Shown piece after piece: positions 24,632 through 33,425 of a DNA stretch of 64,000 bases (positions are counted from its first letter, which is position 1; each line of letters opens with the position of its first letter). Below the pieces are notes generated by a model that did no database searches, had not been told where the DNA came from, and was given only the letters and a program-made list of their open reading frames with translations. Location of the stretch: positions 1-64,000 of the forward strand of contig JAJEEU010000091.1 of assembly GCA_022820825.1 (NCBI GenBank), written 5' to 3'. Position numbers and translations under genes: made by a program. This stretch comes from Vicinamibacteria bacterium (GTDB taxonomy: Bacteria > Acidobacteriota > Vicinamibacteria > Vicinamibacterales > UBA8438).

Positions 24632-24985
24632 TCAGATCAGCAGCGCGGCGTGCTGCAGGAAGAGGGGCGGCGCCGGAATCCCGGGCAGTACCCGGTCATG
24701 GTGGCGGTCGACGTGCGGGACGGCATGCGGCGCCGCGTCGACCGCGGCAGGCGCCAGCGCAACGGGCTGCTGCGCCGACGGCAGCGACTTGACACTCTTG
24801 ACGACGGCGCAACAGGCGATGGCCGCCGGGCGCTCGTCGTGCGTGTCCTCGTCGGAATGTCCGTGACAGCTCGGCGTTGCCGGCACCGCGCCGGCGGCCA
24901 TCAGGGGGCATACGAGGGCCACGGCCAGCAACGCCGCAACGGCCCCGGCGCGGGCCCCGAACGACAGCCGCCATGGGTGCGCCAT
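24632..24985 (-). CDS. Small exported Cys/His-rich protein upstream of the efflux operon
   Basis: About 117 aa from ATG 24985, which has GGGG just upstream; ATG 25021 is possible. A signal or anchor helix (ARAGAVAALLAVALVCPLMAAG) is followed by SCHGHSDEDTHD (39-50) and CC (58-59). A His-rich segment, HAVPHVDRHHD, precedes a hydrophobic C-terminal tail (APPLFLQHAALLI). This layout resembles small unnamed exported proteins encoded with copper-efflux genes. It may bind metal in the periplasm for the adjacent CusCBA-like pump; this is inference from residue content and position, and I cannot assign a named family. Confidence 0.6.
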   Translation of the reverse strand: MAHPWRLSFGARAGAVAALLAVALVCPLMAAGAVPATPSCHGHSDEDTHDERPAAIACCAVVKSVKSLPSAQQPVALAPAAVDAAPHAVPHVDRHHDRVLPGIPAPPLFLQHAALLI

Positions 24986-25033
24986 TGACCCCATGCTGGC
25001 ACAACGCACGCGTCCATGCAAGGCGCTTCTCCT

Positions 25034-26026
25034 TCAGCGGGTCGCCTGCTGCTCGGTCCGCCGGGCGCCGCGGAGCATGTTCGTGATCGAGTAGTTGCCT
25101 TCGTGGCAGCCGTATTCGTAGAGCGGCCCGGCGCCGCGCGTCATCGGCAGCTCGAACGTCCACGGGCGTATCCAGGTGGTGGGGTCGTCGACCCGCACTT
25201 CGTAGAGCAGCTCGTCGGCGGCAGTGCGCGTAAAGCGCTCTTCGAGGCGCAGCGCCGGGGTCGCGCTCGCAGCGAACATGAACACCCTGGCGTGGCGGGT
25301 TTCCACCACCAGCGTCTCGCCCTCCCAGCGGCCGCGCCGGTGGCCCTGCCACTGCCGGAACGACGGGTGCGGGCGCCCGTCCGTGGCGATTACCCGGGCG
25401 TCGCCGATCTCCGGGCGGATCGCGACGAAGCCCGGGCTCTGGAACACCTGCATGATGTTCAGCGACGGCCCCGGCGTCAGCGGCGGCCCGGAGTTGTAGC
25501 CGACCATGCAGCGGTCGTGAAGGAAGAGATCCTCCGGCCCCTCGGCGCGCAGGAACGCCGCCCCCGCCGCTTTCCGCCGCTCCTCGCCCGCGGGCGTCAG
25601 CGCGGGGATGCGCCCGTCCGGAGGGTCCACGACCAGCGAGGTGCGGCGCGTGCTGACGACCCGGGTGCCGAGGTCCAGCCAGATGCGCCACTCGTACGCG
25701 AGTCCCGAATTCTCGCAGCCGAAGAACTCCTCCGGACACTCTTCCCCGACGCGCGGATTGGGCCTGTCCCGCGCCGCGGCGTGCCGCTGTTCGTAGGCGG
25801 CCGCTTCTTCCTCCGTCAGCCGCGCCGTGTCGGCCAGGCTCTCCGGGCGTTCCATCGGCGTCAGGGTGCCGAAGTTCCAGATCCCCTGCAGGTCCGGATC
25901 GCTCCAGGCCGTGCGTGCGGCGGGCGCCGGATTGTCGCTCTGCCCGGCGACCGTGGCGGCCGGCAGCAGGAGCGCGACGGCCAGCCCGCACCGGATGGCT
26001 CCGAGACGCTTGCGGCAGATTCGCAT
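25034..26026 (-). CDS. Secreted protein of unknown function (PDLQGIW type)
   Basis: Exported protein of 330 aa. ATG 26026 is chosen because AGGAGG lies 7 nt upstream and a signal peptide (IRCGLAVALLLPAATVAGQ) follows directly. The mature N-terminus has WSDPDLQGIWNFGTLTPMERP, a stretch I associate with families expanded in marine Acidobacteriota and related metagenome bins. It also has PGPSLNIMQVFQSPGFVAI, and HPSFRQWQGHRRGRWEGETLVVET towards the C-terminus. The function is unknown; the fold looks mainly beta. It is on the same strand as, and 48 nt upstream of, the small Cys/His protein. Confidence 0.75.
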   Translation of the reverse strand: MRICRKRLGAIRCGLAVALLLPAATVAGQSDNPAPAARTAWSDPDLQGIWNFGTLTPMERPESLADTARLTEEEAAAYEQRHAAARDRPNPRVGEECPEEFFGCENSGLAYEWRIWLDLGTRVVSTRRTSLVVDPPDGRIPALTPAGEERRKAAGAAFLRAEGPEDLFLHDRCMVGYNSGPPLTPGPSLNIMQVFQSPGFVAIRPEIGDARVIATDGRPHPSFRQWQGHRRGRWEGETLVVETRHARVFMFAASATPALRLEERFTRTAADELLYEVRVDDPTTWIRPWTFELPMTRGAGPLYEYGCHEGNYSITNMLRGARRTEQQATR

Positions 26027-26073
26027 GGGCAACCTCCTGCTCGTCACCGCGTGTCGCGACCGCCGGCAAGTAG

Positions 26074-26163
26074 TGGCGGAGGGACTGGGATTCGAACCCA
26101 GGAGCGAGTTTCCCCGCTAACGGTTTTCAAGACCGCCGCCTTCGACCGCTCGGCCATCCCTCC
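26074..26163 (-). tRNA. tRNA-Ser (anticodon UGA), 3' CCA encoded
   Basis: Read leftward, the acceptor stem GGAGGGA (26157-26163) pairs with TCCCTCC (26078-26084), followed by discriminator G and a genomically encoded CCA (26074-26076). The anticodon loop is CTTGAAA with TGA as anticodon, decoding UCA and UCG-type codons. A long class II variable arm (TAGCGGGGAAACTCGC) and the GGTTCGAATCC T-loop are present. Length is 90 nt with CCA. It sits 16 bp downstream of serS. Confidence 0.97.
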
Positions 26164-26179
26164 GTGCCGCAACACAAGG

Positions 26180-27472
26180 TTACCCGCCGGCCGGCTCGAT
26201 CGCTTCCAGGCCCCGCATGTACGGCCGCAGCACCGCGGGGATGACGACCGACCCGTCGCGCTGCTGGTAGTTCTCCAGGATCGCGACGAGCGCCCGGCCC
26301 ACGGCCACGCCCGAGCCGTTGAGCGTGTGGACGTGCTCCGGCTTGCCCCGGCCGTCGGGCCGGAAGCGGATTCCGGCGCGGCGCGCCTGGAACGCCTCGG
26401 TGTTGCTGCAGGAGGAGATCTCCCGGTACGCCTCGTAGCTGGGCAGCCACACCTCGAGGTCGTAGGTCTTCGATGCCGCGAAGCCCATGTCGCCGGTGCA
26501 GAGCAGCATCGTGCGGTACGGCAGCCCGAGGCGCTTGAGCACCTCCTCGGCATGCCGCGTGAGCGCTTCGTGCACGTCCCACGACGTGTCCGGCGCCGCG
26601 TACGCCACCAGCTCGACCTTGTCGAACTGGTGCTGCCGGATCAGGCCGCGCACGTCCTTGCCGTACGACCCGGCCTCGCTGCGGAAGCACGGCGTGTAGG
26701 CGACGTACCAGACCGGCAGCTCCCGCCCGTCGAGTATCTCACCGCGGTGCAGGTTGCAGAGCGGCACCTCCGCGGTCGGGATCAGGTAGAGGTCCCACTC
26801 CCCGGCCACCTTGAACAGGTCGTCCTCGAACTTCGGCAGGTTGCCGGTGCCGGTCAACGCGTCGGTGCTCGCCAGGAACGGCGGCTCGACCTCGGTGTAG
26901 CCGTGCTCGCCCGTATGGAGATCGAGCATGAAGTTGATGAGCGCCCGCGCGAGCCGTGCGCCGGCGCCGGTGAGCACCGCAAAACGCGCGCCCGCCAGCC
27001 TGGCGCCGCGCTCGAAGTCGAGAATGCCGAGAGCCGGCCCGATCTCCCAGTGCGGGCGGGGCGCGAAGTCGAATTCGGGCGGCGCACCGTGCCGGCGCAC
27101 CTCCACGTTGTCCGCCTCCGAACGCCCGACGGGCACGCTCGCATGCGGCAGGTTCGGCAGCTTGAGCGCCCACTCCCGGCGCTCGGCTTCCACCGTCTCG
27201 AGCCGGCTCTCGTGCTCCTTGATGGCCGCCGCGTGCTCCTGCCCGGCCTTGACCAGCGCTTCGACGGGCTCGCCGCCGCGCCGTGCACGGGCGATCCGTT
27301 CGCCGACGTCCTTGCGCGCATGGCGGGCCGACTCCAGCACCGGCAGAATGGCGCGCCGCTCCGCATCGAGCGCCACCAGCCGGTCGAGATCGCCGCCGAG
27401 TCCGTCGCCGCGCGTGGCGAGGCCGGCGCGTACTTCGTCGAGCCGGGTGCGCAGCAGGGTCGGGTCCAGCAT
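26180..27472 (-). CDS. serS: Seryl-tRNA synthetase
   Basis: Class II aminoacyl-tRNA synthetase of 430 aa that charges tRNA-Ser. ATG 27472 ([22 protein letters not shown]) is the canonical SerRS N-terminus. Residues about 1-110 form the antiparallel coiled-coil arm that reads the long variable arm of tRNA-Ser. The catalytic core has motif 2 ([24 protein letters not shown]) and motif 3 ([18 protein letters not shown]), with [15 protein letters not shown] between them. Its substrate tRNA-Ser(UGA) is encoded directly downstream on the same strand. Confidence 0.97.
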   Translation of the reverse strand: MLDPTLLRTRLDEVRAGLATRGDGLGGDLDRLVALDAERRAILPVLESARHARKDVGERIARARRGGEPVEALVKAGQEHAAAIKEHESRLETVEAERREWALKLPNLPHASVPVGRSEADNVEVRRHGAPPEFDFAPRPHWEIGPALGILDFERGARLAGARFAVLTGAGARLARALINFMLDLHTGEHGYTEVEPPFLASTDALTGTGNLPKFEDDLFKVAGEWDLYLIPTAEVPLCNLHRGEILDGRELPVWYVAYTPCFRSEAGSYGKDVRGLIRQHQFDKVELVAYAAPDTSWDVHEALTRHAEEVLKRLGLPYRTMLLCTGDMGFAASKTYDLEVWLPSYEAYREISSCSNTEAFQARRAGIRFRPDGRGKPEHVHTLNGSGVAVGRALVAILENYQQRDGSVVIPAVLRPYMRGLEAIEPAGG

Positions 27473-27501
27473 GGTGTCGAGCCCCGTCAAACGGGCGCTT
27501 C

Positions 27502-27507
27502 ATTCTA
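27502..27507 (-). promoter_or_regulatory. Candidate -10 box for serS in the serS-galU divergent gap
   Basis: TAGAAT on the minus strand, about 30 nt before the serS ATG, matches the -10 consensus at five of six positions. No good -35 is visible at the right spacing. A weaker TAGCAT faces galU in the same 63-bp gap. Confidence 0.28.
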
Positions 27508-27535
27508 ATGCAGCCATGCGGTAGCATTTCCGCGC

Positions 27536-28399
27536 ATGGCGCGCGTCCGGTCGGTGGTCATCCCCGCCGCGGGTCTCGGGACCCGCATCCTTCCCGCAAC
27601 GAAAGCGTTTCCCAAGGAGCTGCTGCCGCTCGTCGACCGGCCGATCATTCAGTACGGCGTCGAGGAGGCGGCGGCCGCCGGCATCGACCGCGTCGTGCTC
27701 GTCACCAGCCCGGGCAACAACATGACGGCCGCGCACTTCCGGCCGAATCCGGCGCTCGAAGCCGTTCTCGAGAAGCGCGGCAAGACGGAGAGCCTGGCGC
27801 TGGTGCGGCGCGTGTCGGAACTGGCGGAGCTGACCACGGTGCGCCAGGAGCAGCCGCTGGGGCTGGGCCACGCCGTGCTGATGGGCGCTCCGGCCGTCGG
27901 CGGCGTGCCGTTTGCGGTGCTCCTGCCCGATGACGTCATCGACGCCGATCCGCCGGCGTTGCGGCGCATGGTCGAGCTGTTCGACGAGCTGAACGGTCCG
28001 GTGCTGCTCGTCGAACGCGTTCCCCGCGACGCCGTGAACCGCTACGGCATCATCGAAGCCGCGCCGCTGCGGCCGGGCGTGTTCGAGGTCCGCGGCCTGG
28101 TCGAAAAGCCGGATCCGGCGGACGCGCCCTCCGACCTGGCCATCGTGGGGCGTTACATCCTGACCCCGGACCTGTTCGCCGTGCTGGAGCGCACCGGGGC
28201 GGGCGCGGGTGGCGAAATCCAGCTCACCGACGGCCTGCGCGAGCTGCTGGCGAAGCGCCGCATCTATGCCTGCGAGCTGGCCGGTGTGCGCCACGACGCG
28301 GGCAACCGGCTGGGCTTTCTCCAGGCCTCGCTCTACTTCGCGCTCAAGCGCCCGGACCTGGCGCCGGCGCTGCGTGCCTTCCTGCGCACGCTGGAGTAA
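27536..28399 (+). CDS. galU: UTP-glucose-1-phosphate uridylyltransferase
   Basis: Makes UDP-glucose from UTP and glucose-1-phosphate for envelope polysaccharide and trehalose/galactose pathways. The protein is 287 aa, the normal GalU length. It carries the nucleotidyltransferase signature VIPAAGLGTRILPATKAFPKELLPLVDRP, then YGVEEAAAAGI, the substrate loop FAVLLPDDVID, and VEKPDPADAPSDLAIVGRY. GGEIQLTDGL is near the C-terminus. It diverges from serS and converges on the FmdB gene with 14 bp between stops. Confidence 0.96.
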   Translation: MARVRSVVIPAAGLGTRILPATKAFPKELLPLVDRPIIQYGVEEAAAAGIDRVVLVTSPGNNMTAAHFRPNPALEAVLEKRGKTESLALVRRVSELAELTTVRQEQPLGLGHAVLMGAPAVGGVPFAVLLPDDVIDADPPALRRMVELFDELNGPVLLVERVPRDAVNRYGIIEAAPLRPGVFEVRGLVEKPDPADAPSDLAIVGRYILTPDLFAVLERTGAGAGGEIQLTDGLRELLAKRRIYACELAGVRHDAGNRLGFLQASLYFALKRPDLAPALRAFLRTLE

Positions 28400-28413
28400 C
28401 CGCCGCGCGGGTG

Positions 28414-28755
28414 TCAGGAATCCGCGCGGGCCGGCGAGGCCTTTCCGCCGGTGTCGGACCTGGACGCCGGCGACGCTTCGCCGGACCTGGACTTTCCGTC
28501 CGTCGACGACTTCTCCTTCGCAGCGCCCTTCGAATCTCCGGCCGCTTTCTCGGACGCCGCCTGGCCGGCGCTCGGCTTGCGCGCGTAGTCGGTGATGTAC
28601 CAGCCTGTCCCCTTGAACTGGATGGCCGGCGAGGAGAGCAGCTTCTGCACCGACCCGCCGCAGGTCGGGCAGTCGGTGACCGGCGGGTCGGAGAACTTGC
28701 GGATCAGCTCGAAGCGGCGGGCGCAAGCGTCACACTGGTATTCGTACAGCGGCAT
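28414..28755 (-). CDS. FmdB-family zinc ribbon protein with disordered tail
   Basis: 113 aa. The N-terminus MPLYEYQCDACARRFELIRKF and TDCPTCGGSVQKLLSSPAIQFKGTGWY match the FmdB zinc ribbon (C8/C11, C29/C32). After about residue 60 the chain is low-complexity Lys/Ser/Ala/Asp-rich and probably disordered. The function of the family is unknown. It follows the DUF885 gene by 12 nt on the same strand. Confidence 0.9.
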   Translation of the reverse strand: MPLYEYQCDACARRFELIRKFSDPPVTDCPTCGGSVQKLLSSPAIQFKGTGWYITDYARKPSAGQAASEKAAGDSKGAAKEKSSTDGKSRSGEASPASRSDTGGKASPARADS

Positions 28756-28767
28756 CTGTCACAACCG

Positions 28768-30438
28768 TCATTCGAGCAGCGGGCCCGGCGCCCCGAGCAG
28801 CAACTGGCGGTGCATCCCGAACGGCAGGAGTCCCTGGCCGAGGAGACGGTCGTGGAAGGCACGCAGCGAGAACGCCTTGCCCTCGGCCGCCTCGCAGTCG
28901 GCGCGCAGCTTGAGCAGCATCTGCTTGCCCAGCGCATACAGGACGTACCCCGGGTCGAACGTGCCCCGCTCGGCCTCTCCGCGGGCACGGCTCTCCTCGA
29001 CGAAGGCTTGCTCGCGAAAGAAACGCACGCCCTGCTCGACGGAAAGGTCCTCGGCGTGCAGCCGGATGCCGACGACGGCCCGCGCCAGCCGCACCAGCGT
29101 CTCCGCAAGCTGGCCCAGCCTGACGACCGCGTTGCCCCGCGCGAACCCCTGCTCGAGCATCATCTGTTCGCAGTAGTGCGCCCAACCCTCGACGACCGAC
29201 GTGGGTGCGAAGAGGGTCGACTTGCGGAGCGGCGGCTCCACGTTCTGCCGGAGATGCTCGAACTGGAGGAAGTGGCCCGGATAGGTCTCGTGGATCGAGA
29301 TCGACCACAGCGTCGCCTCGTTGAAGCCCTGGAGGTGCTGCTCCTGCCGTTCCGCCGGCCAAGCCGGGTCGACGTTCGTGATGTAGTAGTAGGCGGGCAG
29401 CGCCTTCGCTTCGAACGGACCCGCCGTCGACAGGCTCGCGAACGTCCAGCGGTAGAACTCCGGGGTAGGCGCTACCAGGAGCGGCTCGTGGGCCGGCAGG
29501 GAAACGATCCGCTTCCGCTCCACGAATGTCGCCAGCTCCCCGACCTGCCGCCTGGCAACGGCCAGCAGCTCGCCGGCGGCCGGATGGCCGGACTGCACCT
29601 CCTGCCACGCCGCGGTCCAGTCGCCGTTCAGGCCGGCGGCCACCTTCCGGAACTCCTCCTGCGTCGCGGCCAGCTCGCGCAGGACGATCGCCAGCAGCCG
29701 GTCCACCGGCAGGTCGATGCCGTCCTCCAGGCGCAGCTTCTGGACGAAGCGATCGGCGCCGAGCCGGAACGACGCACGGGTGCGCCGTGCGCCATTGTCG
29801 CGCAGATGCTCCGCGTAGCCCCCGAGCGCGTCGACCGCCACCGTGGATGCATCGGCCAGATCACCCAGCAGGTGCATGTCCTCCAGGTCGTGGAACGCCC
29901 GCGGCAGATCGCGCTCGATGAACGTGATCACCCCCGCGCACGACTCCAGACCGGCCCGCACGAACAACCCCGGCGGATCCGTCACGTTCTGCCGCGCGGC
30001 TTCCATCAGCCGCGGCGTCTGGCGCAGCTTGGAGACGACCCGGCGCGCACGCTGCTCGACCGGCGCATGGTCGAAAAGCAACTGTCCGGCCAGGCTCAGC
30101 GCCAGGGTCTCGGCGTAGTGGCGCGGACTCCTGCGCCACGTAGCGACTTCTTCCAGGTCGAACAGGCGCGCGCGGATGCAGTCTGCGAGCCGCTGCCTGT
30201 CGAGCTTCTCCCCGGCGGTCAACGTCGCTCCCGTGATCCCGTCGAGGCGCCGCATCCAGCCGCCGAGCTCCCGAATCCGGGCGTCGATCGCTGCGCGGCT
30301 GAAGTCCTCCACCAGGTCGTCGTGGAGATGGACGCCGTCGGCCGCGGCCGCAGTCGGACAGGTTTCGTACAGGTACGCCAGGTACTCGTCGAGGAAGCGG
30401 GACAGCGGCTCTACCGAATGCGCGGGCGGGCGTTTCAT
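28768..30438 (-). CDS. DUF885 family protein (putative metallocarboxypeptidase-like)
   Basis: Protein of 556 aa from ATG 30438. Relatives in the DUF885 family are predicted zinc hydrolases with gluzincin-like features. Here the candidate zinc motif is HETYPGHFLQ (HExxxGH) near residue 400, with a downstream EGWAHYCEQMM that would supply the third ligand. No signal peptide is seen, so it is predicted to be cytosolic. It is divergent from rsmI and followed at 12 nt by the second FmdB gene. Family membership is clear; activity is inferred. Confidence 0.85.
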   Translation of the reverse strand: MKRPPAHSVEPLSRFLDEYLAYLYETCPTAAAADGVHLHDDLVEDFSRAAIDARIRELGGWMRRLDGITGATLTAGEKLDRQRLADCIRARLFDLEEVATWRRSPRHYAETLALSLAGQLLFDHAPVEQRARRVVSKLRQTPRLMEAARQNVTDPPGLFVRAGLESCAGVITFIERDLPRAFHDLEDMHLLGDLADASTVAVDALGGYAEHLRDNGARRTRASFRLGADRFVQKLRLEDGIDLPVDRLLAIVLRELAATQEEFRKVAAGLNGDWTAAWQEVQSGHPAAGELLAVARRQVGELATFVERKRIVSLPAHEPLLVAPTPEFYRWTFASLSTAGPFEAKALPAYYYITNVDPAWPAERQEQHLQGFNEATLWSISIHETYPGHFLQFEHLRQNVEPPLRKSTLFAPTSVVEGWAHYCEQMMLEQGFARGNAVVRLGQLAETLVRLARAVVGIRLHAEDLSVEQGVRFFREQAFVEESRARGEAERGTFDPGYVLYALGKQMLLKLRADCEAAEGKAFSLRAFHDRLLGQGLLPFGMHRQLLLGAPGPLLE

Positions 30439-30457
30439 GGGACTCGGCGGCGAATGG

Positions 30458-30463
30458 TACAAT
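30458..30463 (+). promoter_or_regulatory. Candidate -10 box for rsmI
   Basis: TACAAT (five of six consensus positions) in the 56-bp gap between the DUF885 gene and rsmI, about 31 nt before the rsmI GTG. A convincing -35 is not visible. Confidence 0.3.
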
Positions 30464-30494
30464 ACGGTCGCGGTTACGGCATTCTCCGCGACCC

Positions 30495-31400
30495 GTGGCA
30501 CGACCTCCCAGCCGGCTGCCCCAACCCCGTCCGCCGGCCCACGCGCCGGCGCCCCGCGGCGCGCTCTATCTGGTCGCCACGCCGATCGGCAACCTGGAAG
30601 ACATCACGCTGCGGGCCTTGCGCGTACTGCAGGAGGCCGATCTCATCGCCGCCGAGGATACGCGGCGCACTGCAAAGCTGTTGAACCACTACGACATACA
30701 TACCACGTCCACGAGCTTCCATGTGCGCAACGAGGCCGCGAAGGGGCCGCGCCTGCTGGCCCGCCTGGCGGCCGGCGCGTCCGTCGCCCTCGTCTCCGAC
30801 GCCGGCACGCCGCTGTTGTCAGATCCGGGGGGACGCCTCGTGCGCGATGCGCTGGCCGCCGGACACAAGGTCCACGCCGTGCCGGGCGCCAGCGCCGTGC
30901 TGACCGGGCTCGTGGCGTCCGGCCTCTCGGGCGACGGGTTCACGTTCGTCGGCTTTCCGCCGCCGCGCACGCGGGGCCGGAAACACTGGCTTGAGCAGCT
31001 TGACGCCGAGCCGCGGCCGATCATCATGTTCGAAGCCCCGCACCGCATCAAGGCCACCCTCGACGACATGGCTCGGGTTTTCGGGAGCCGGAGGGTTGCG
31101 GTATGCCGCGAAATGACGAAGTTGCACGAAGATTATGTCCTTGGTCCTGTTTCCGAGGTTGCAGCAAGCCTGTCCGAACCTCGAGGCGAGTACACGATCG
31201 TCGTGGAGGCTGCCCCGGCGACACCGGGCGCCCACGCCGGCGACCCGCCCGCGGCAGCCGTCTGGAATGAATTCTGTCATTTAACAGAAAGCGGTGGGCT
31301 CAAGCGTCGCGGTGCAATCCGAAAGCTGGCGCAAAAGTACCAGCTCAGCTCGCGGGCCGTCTACTCGATCATTGAGGGCTGCAAGGACCTCCCGGGTTAG
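30495..31400 (+). CDS. rsmI: 16S rRNA (cytidine-1402-2'-O)-methyltransferase
   Basis: SAM-dependent methyltransferase acting on C1402 in the decoding centre of 16S rRNA. 301 aa from GTG 30495, with an unstructured Pro-rich first 20 residues. The SPOUT-unrelated tetrapyrrole-methylase fold is clear: LYLVATPIGNLEDITLRAL, IAAEDTRRTAKLL, VALVSDAGTPLLSDPG, VPGASAVLTGLVASGLSGDGFTFVGFPP and FEAPHRIKATL are the usual RsmI blocks in order. The C-terminal LKRRGAIRKLAQKYQLSSRAVYSII looks like an added helix-turn-helix. Confidence 0.95.
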   Translation: MARPPSRLPQPRPPAHAPAPRGALYLVATPIGNLEDITLRALRVLQEADLIAAEDTRRTAKLLNHYDIHTTSTSFHVRNEAAKGPRLLARLAAGASVALVSDAGTPLLSDPGGRLVRDALAAGHKVHAVPGASAVLTGLVASGLSGDGFTFVGFPPPRTRGRKHWLEQLDAEPRPIIMFEAPHRIKATLDDMARVFGSRRVAVCREMTKLHEDYVLGPVSEVAASLSEPRGEYTIVVEAAPATPGAHAGDPPAAAVWNEFCHLTESGGLKRRGAIRKLAQKYQLSSRAVYSIIEGCKDLPG

Positions 31401-31470
31401 GTCTTTCAACACACTTGCGTGGCTGCGCGTACTCTGCTAGCGTTCCCGCTTACCTCCGTTGTCTACCTCG

Positions 31471-32004
31471 ATGGGTCGGGACGGGAACCTGCAGGCACTC
31501 GGGGTCTACGAGCGCGCCGTCAAGGCCCTGCAACAAGGGCGCTACACGCAGGCCGCCGCGCACTTTCGGAAGGTGATCGACAACTTTCCGGATGTACCCG
31601 AGCTGCACGAGCGCCGCCGGCGCTATATGGCCGTCTGCGAGCGGGCGTCTCAGCCATCGCCGACACCCGAGACCGTGGAGGATCGCCTGTACGCCGCTAC
31701 GCTCGCCCTCAACTCGGGGCTGCAGGACGAGGCCTTGCAATACCTCACCGTGTGCGCGCAGGAGCGTCCCGACAGCGATCACGTGCAGTACATGCTCGCC
31801 GTCGCCCGCGCGGACGCCGGCGACCTTTCGGCCGCCGCCAGCCATCTCCTGCGCGCCGTCGCGCTCAATTCGGACAACCGGTTCCTGGCCCGCAACGAGC
31901 CGAGCTTCGACCGGCTCCGCGCCGACGCCGCGGTGCAGAAGGCATTGGAGACGCCCGGCGCCGGGCCGCGGACCGCGGATTCCGATAGTCCGGCAACCAG
32001 GTGA
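31471..32004 (+). CDS. Tetratricopeptide-repeat protein
   Basis: 177 aa from ATG 31471; a TTG at 31459 is a less likely start. Two or three TPR-like helical pairs are visible: ALGVYERAVKALQQGRYTQAAAHFRKVIDNFP (about residues 9-40), LYAATLALNSGLQDEALQYLTVCAQERPDS (about 73-102) and HVQYMLAVARADAGDLSAAASHLLRAVALNS (about 103-133). The function is unknown, with a protein-protein scaffold role likely. Its stop overlaps the glmU start codon (GTGA), so the two are probably co-translated. Confidence 0.8.
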   Translation: MGRDGNLQALGVYERAVKALQQGRYTQAAAHFRKVIDNFPDVPELHERRRRYMAVCERASQPSPTPETVEDRLYAATLALNSGLQDEALQYLTVCAQERPDSDHVQYMLAVARADAGDLSAAASHLLRAVALNSDNRFLARNEPSFDRLRADAAVQKALETPGAGPRTADSDSPATR

Positions 32005-33419
32005 GCCAGCAGCCCGCCGGCGGCGAAGCGGCCGCCGCACCAGGCGGTCCGGACGCCTGCCATGTCATCGTGCTGGCCGCCGGCCAGGGCCGCCGCATGG
32101 GCGGGATCCGGCCGAAGGTGCTGCACCGCCTCGCCGGACCCACGCTGATCGGCCACGTGCTGCGAGCCGCCGCCACGCTGGCGCCCGCCTCGACGACCGT
32201 GGTGGTAGGCCATCAGGCGGACGCCGTCGTGCAGGCGATTGGACCCGGACCGCGTTTCGTCCGGCAGGCGCCGCAGCTCGGCACCGCGCACGCGCTGCTG
32301 CAGGCCGAGCCGGTGCTGGCCGGCTGCGCCGGCAGCCTGGTGGTGCTGTCCGGTGACGTGCCGCGCATCCGGCCGGACACGTTGCGCCGCCTCGCCGCCG
32401 CCCATGCGGCGGCCGGCGCCGCGGCGACGGTCCTCACCGCGGAGCTGCCGCGCCCGTTCGGCTACGGCCGCGTGGTGCGCATTGACGGCCGCTTCGGCCG
32501 GATCGTGGAAGAAACGGAGGCGACGCCGGCCCAGCGGGCGATTCGCGAGGTCAACAGCGGCATCTACGTCTTCGACCTCGTACCGCTGTTCGAGGCGCTC
32601 CGCCGAATCCCTGCCGCGGGGCCGCGGCGCGAGCGCTACCTGCCGGCGGTGCTGTCGCTGTACCGGCGGCAGGGACTGGCCGTGGAAACGGTCGGCGCCG
32701 GCGACCCGCACGAGATTCGAGGCATCAACAGTCAGACCGAGCTGGCGGAAGTGAGCCGCATCATGAGACAGAACAAGAACGAGGAACTGATGGCCGCGGG
32801 CGTGACGATCGAGGACCCCGCGACAACGTACATCGACGACGCCGTCCGCGTCGGACCCGACACGGTGATCCACCCCGGCGTCACGCTCGAAGGGAACACC
32901 ACCATCGGGGCGCGGTGCGAGCTGCATTCCGGCGTCCGCATCGCCAACTCGGCGGTGGGCGACGACGTCACGGTCAACAACTTCTGCGTGATCACCGGTG
33001 CGCAAGTCGATGCGGGCGGCCGCATCGGGCCGTTCGCGCACCTGCGGCCCGGCACGGTCGTGCGCGAAGCGGCGCGCGTGGGCAATTTCGTCGAGTTGAA
33101 GAAGGCGACGCTGGGGCCCGGCTCCAAGGCCAACCACCTGAGCTACGTGGGCGACGCCACCGTCGGCGCCGGCGTGAACGTCGGCGCCGGCACAATCACG
33201 TGCAACTACGACGGGGAGTCCAAGCACCGGACCACGGTGGAGGACGGCGCGTTCATCGGGAGCGGCACGCAACTCGTGGCGCCGGTGACGATCGGTCGCG
33301 GCGCGTACGTGGCCGCCGGGTCGTGCGTTACCCGGGACGTGCCGCCCGAAGCGCTGGCGGTGGCCCGCAGCCGGCAGGACAACAAGCCGGACTGGGCGAC
33401 CCGGCGGCGGCGGCGATGA
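32001..33419 (+). CDS. glmU: Bifunctional UDP-GlcNAc pyrophosphorylase/glucosamine-1-P acetyltransferase
   Basis: Makes UDP-N-acetylglucosamine, precursor of peptidoglycan and lipopolysaccharide. 472 aa. The N-terminal uridylyltransferase domain (about 20-240) has VIVLAAGQGRRM and a PKVLHRLAG segment. The C-terminal half is a left-handed beta-helix of hexapeptide repeats (VGPDTVIHPGVTLEGNTTIGARCELHSG and so on) with the acetyltransferase active-site stretch NHLSYVGDATVGAGVNVGAGTITCNYDG. GTG 32001 overlaps the preceding stop by a GTGA. It is followed by glmS, which makes the pathway's first amino sugar, so both are kept together. Confidence 0.95.
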   Translation: MSQQPAGGEAAAAPGGPDACHVIVLAAGQGRRMGGIRPKVLHRLAGPTLIGHVLRAAATLAPASTTVVVGHQADAVVQAIGPGPRFVRQAPQLGTAHALLQAEPVLAGCAGSLVVLSGDVPRIRPDTLRRLAAAHAAAGAAATVLTAELPRPFGYGRVVRIDGRFGRIVEETEATPAQRAIREVNSGIYVFDLVPLFEALRRIPAAGPRRERYLPAVLSLYRRQGLAVETVGAGDPHEIRGINSQTELAEVSRIMRQNKNEELMAAGVTIEDPATTYIDDAVRVGPDTVIHPGVTLEGNTTIGARCELHSGVRIANSAVGDDVTVNNFCVITGAQVDAGGRIGPFAHLRPGTVVREAARVGNFVELKKATLGPGSKANHLSYVGDATVGAGVNVGAGTITCNYDGESKHRTTVEDGAFIGSGTQLVAPVTIGRGAYVAAGSCVTRDVPPEALAVARSRQDNKPDWATRRRRR

Positions 33420-33425
33420 GGACCA

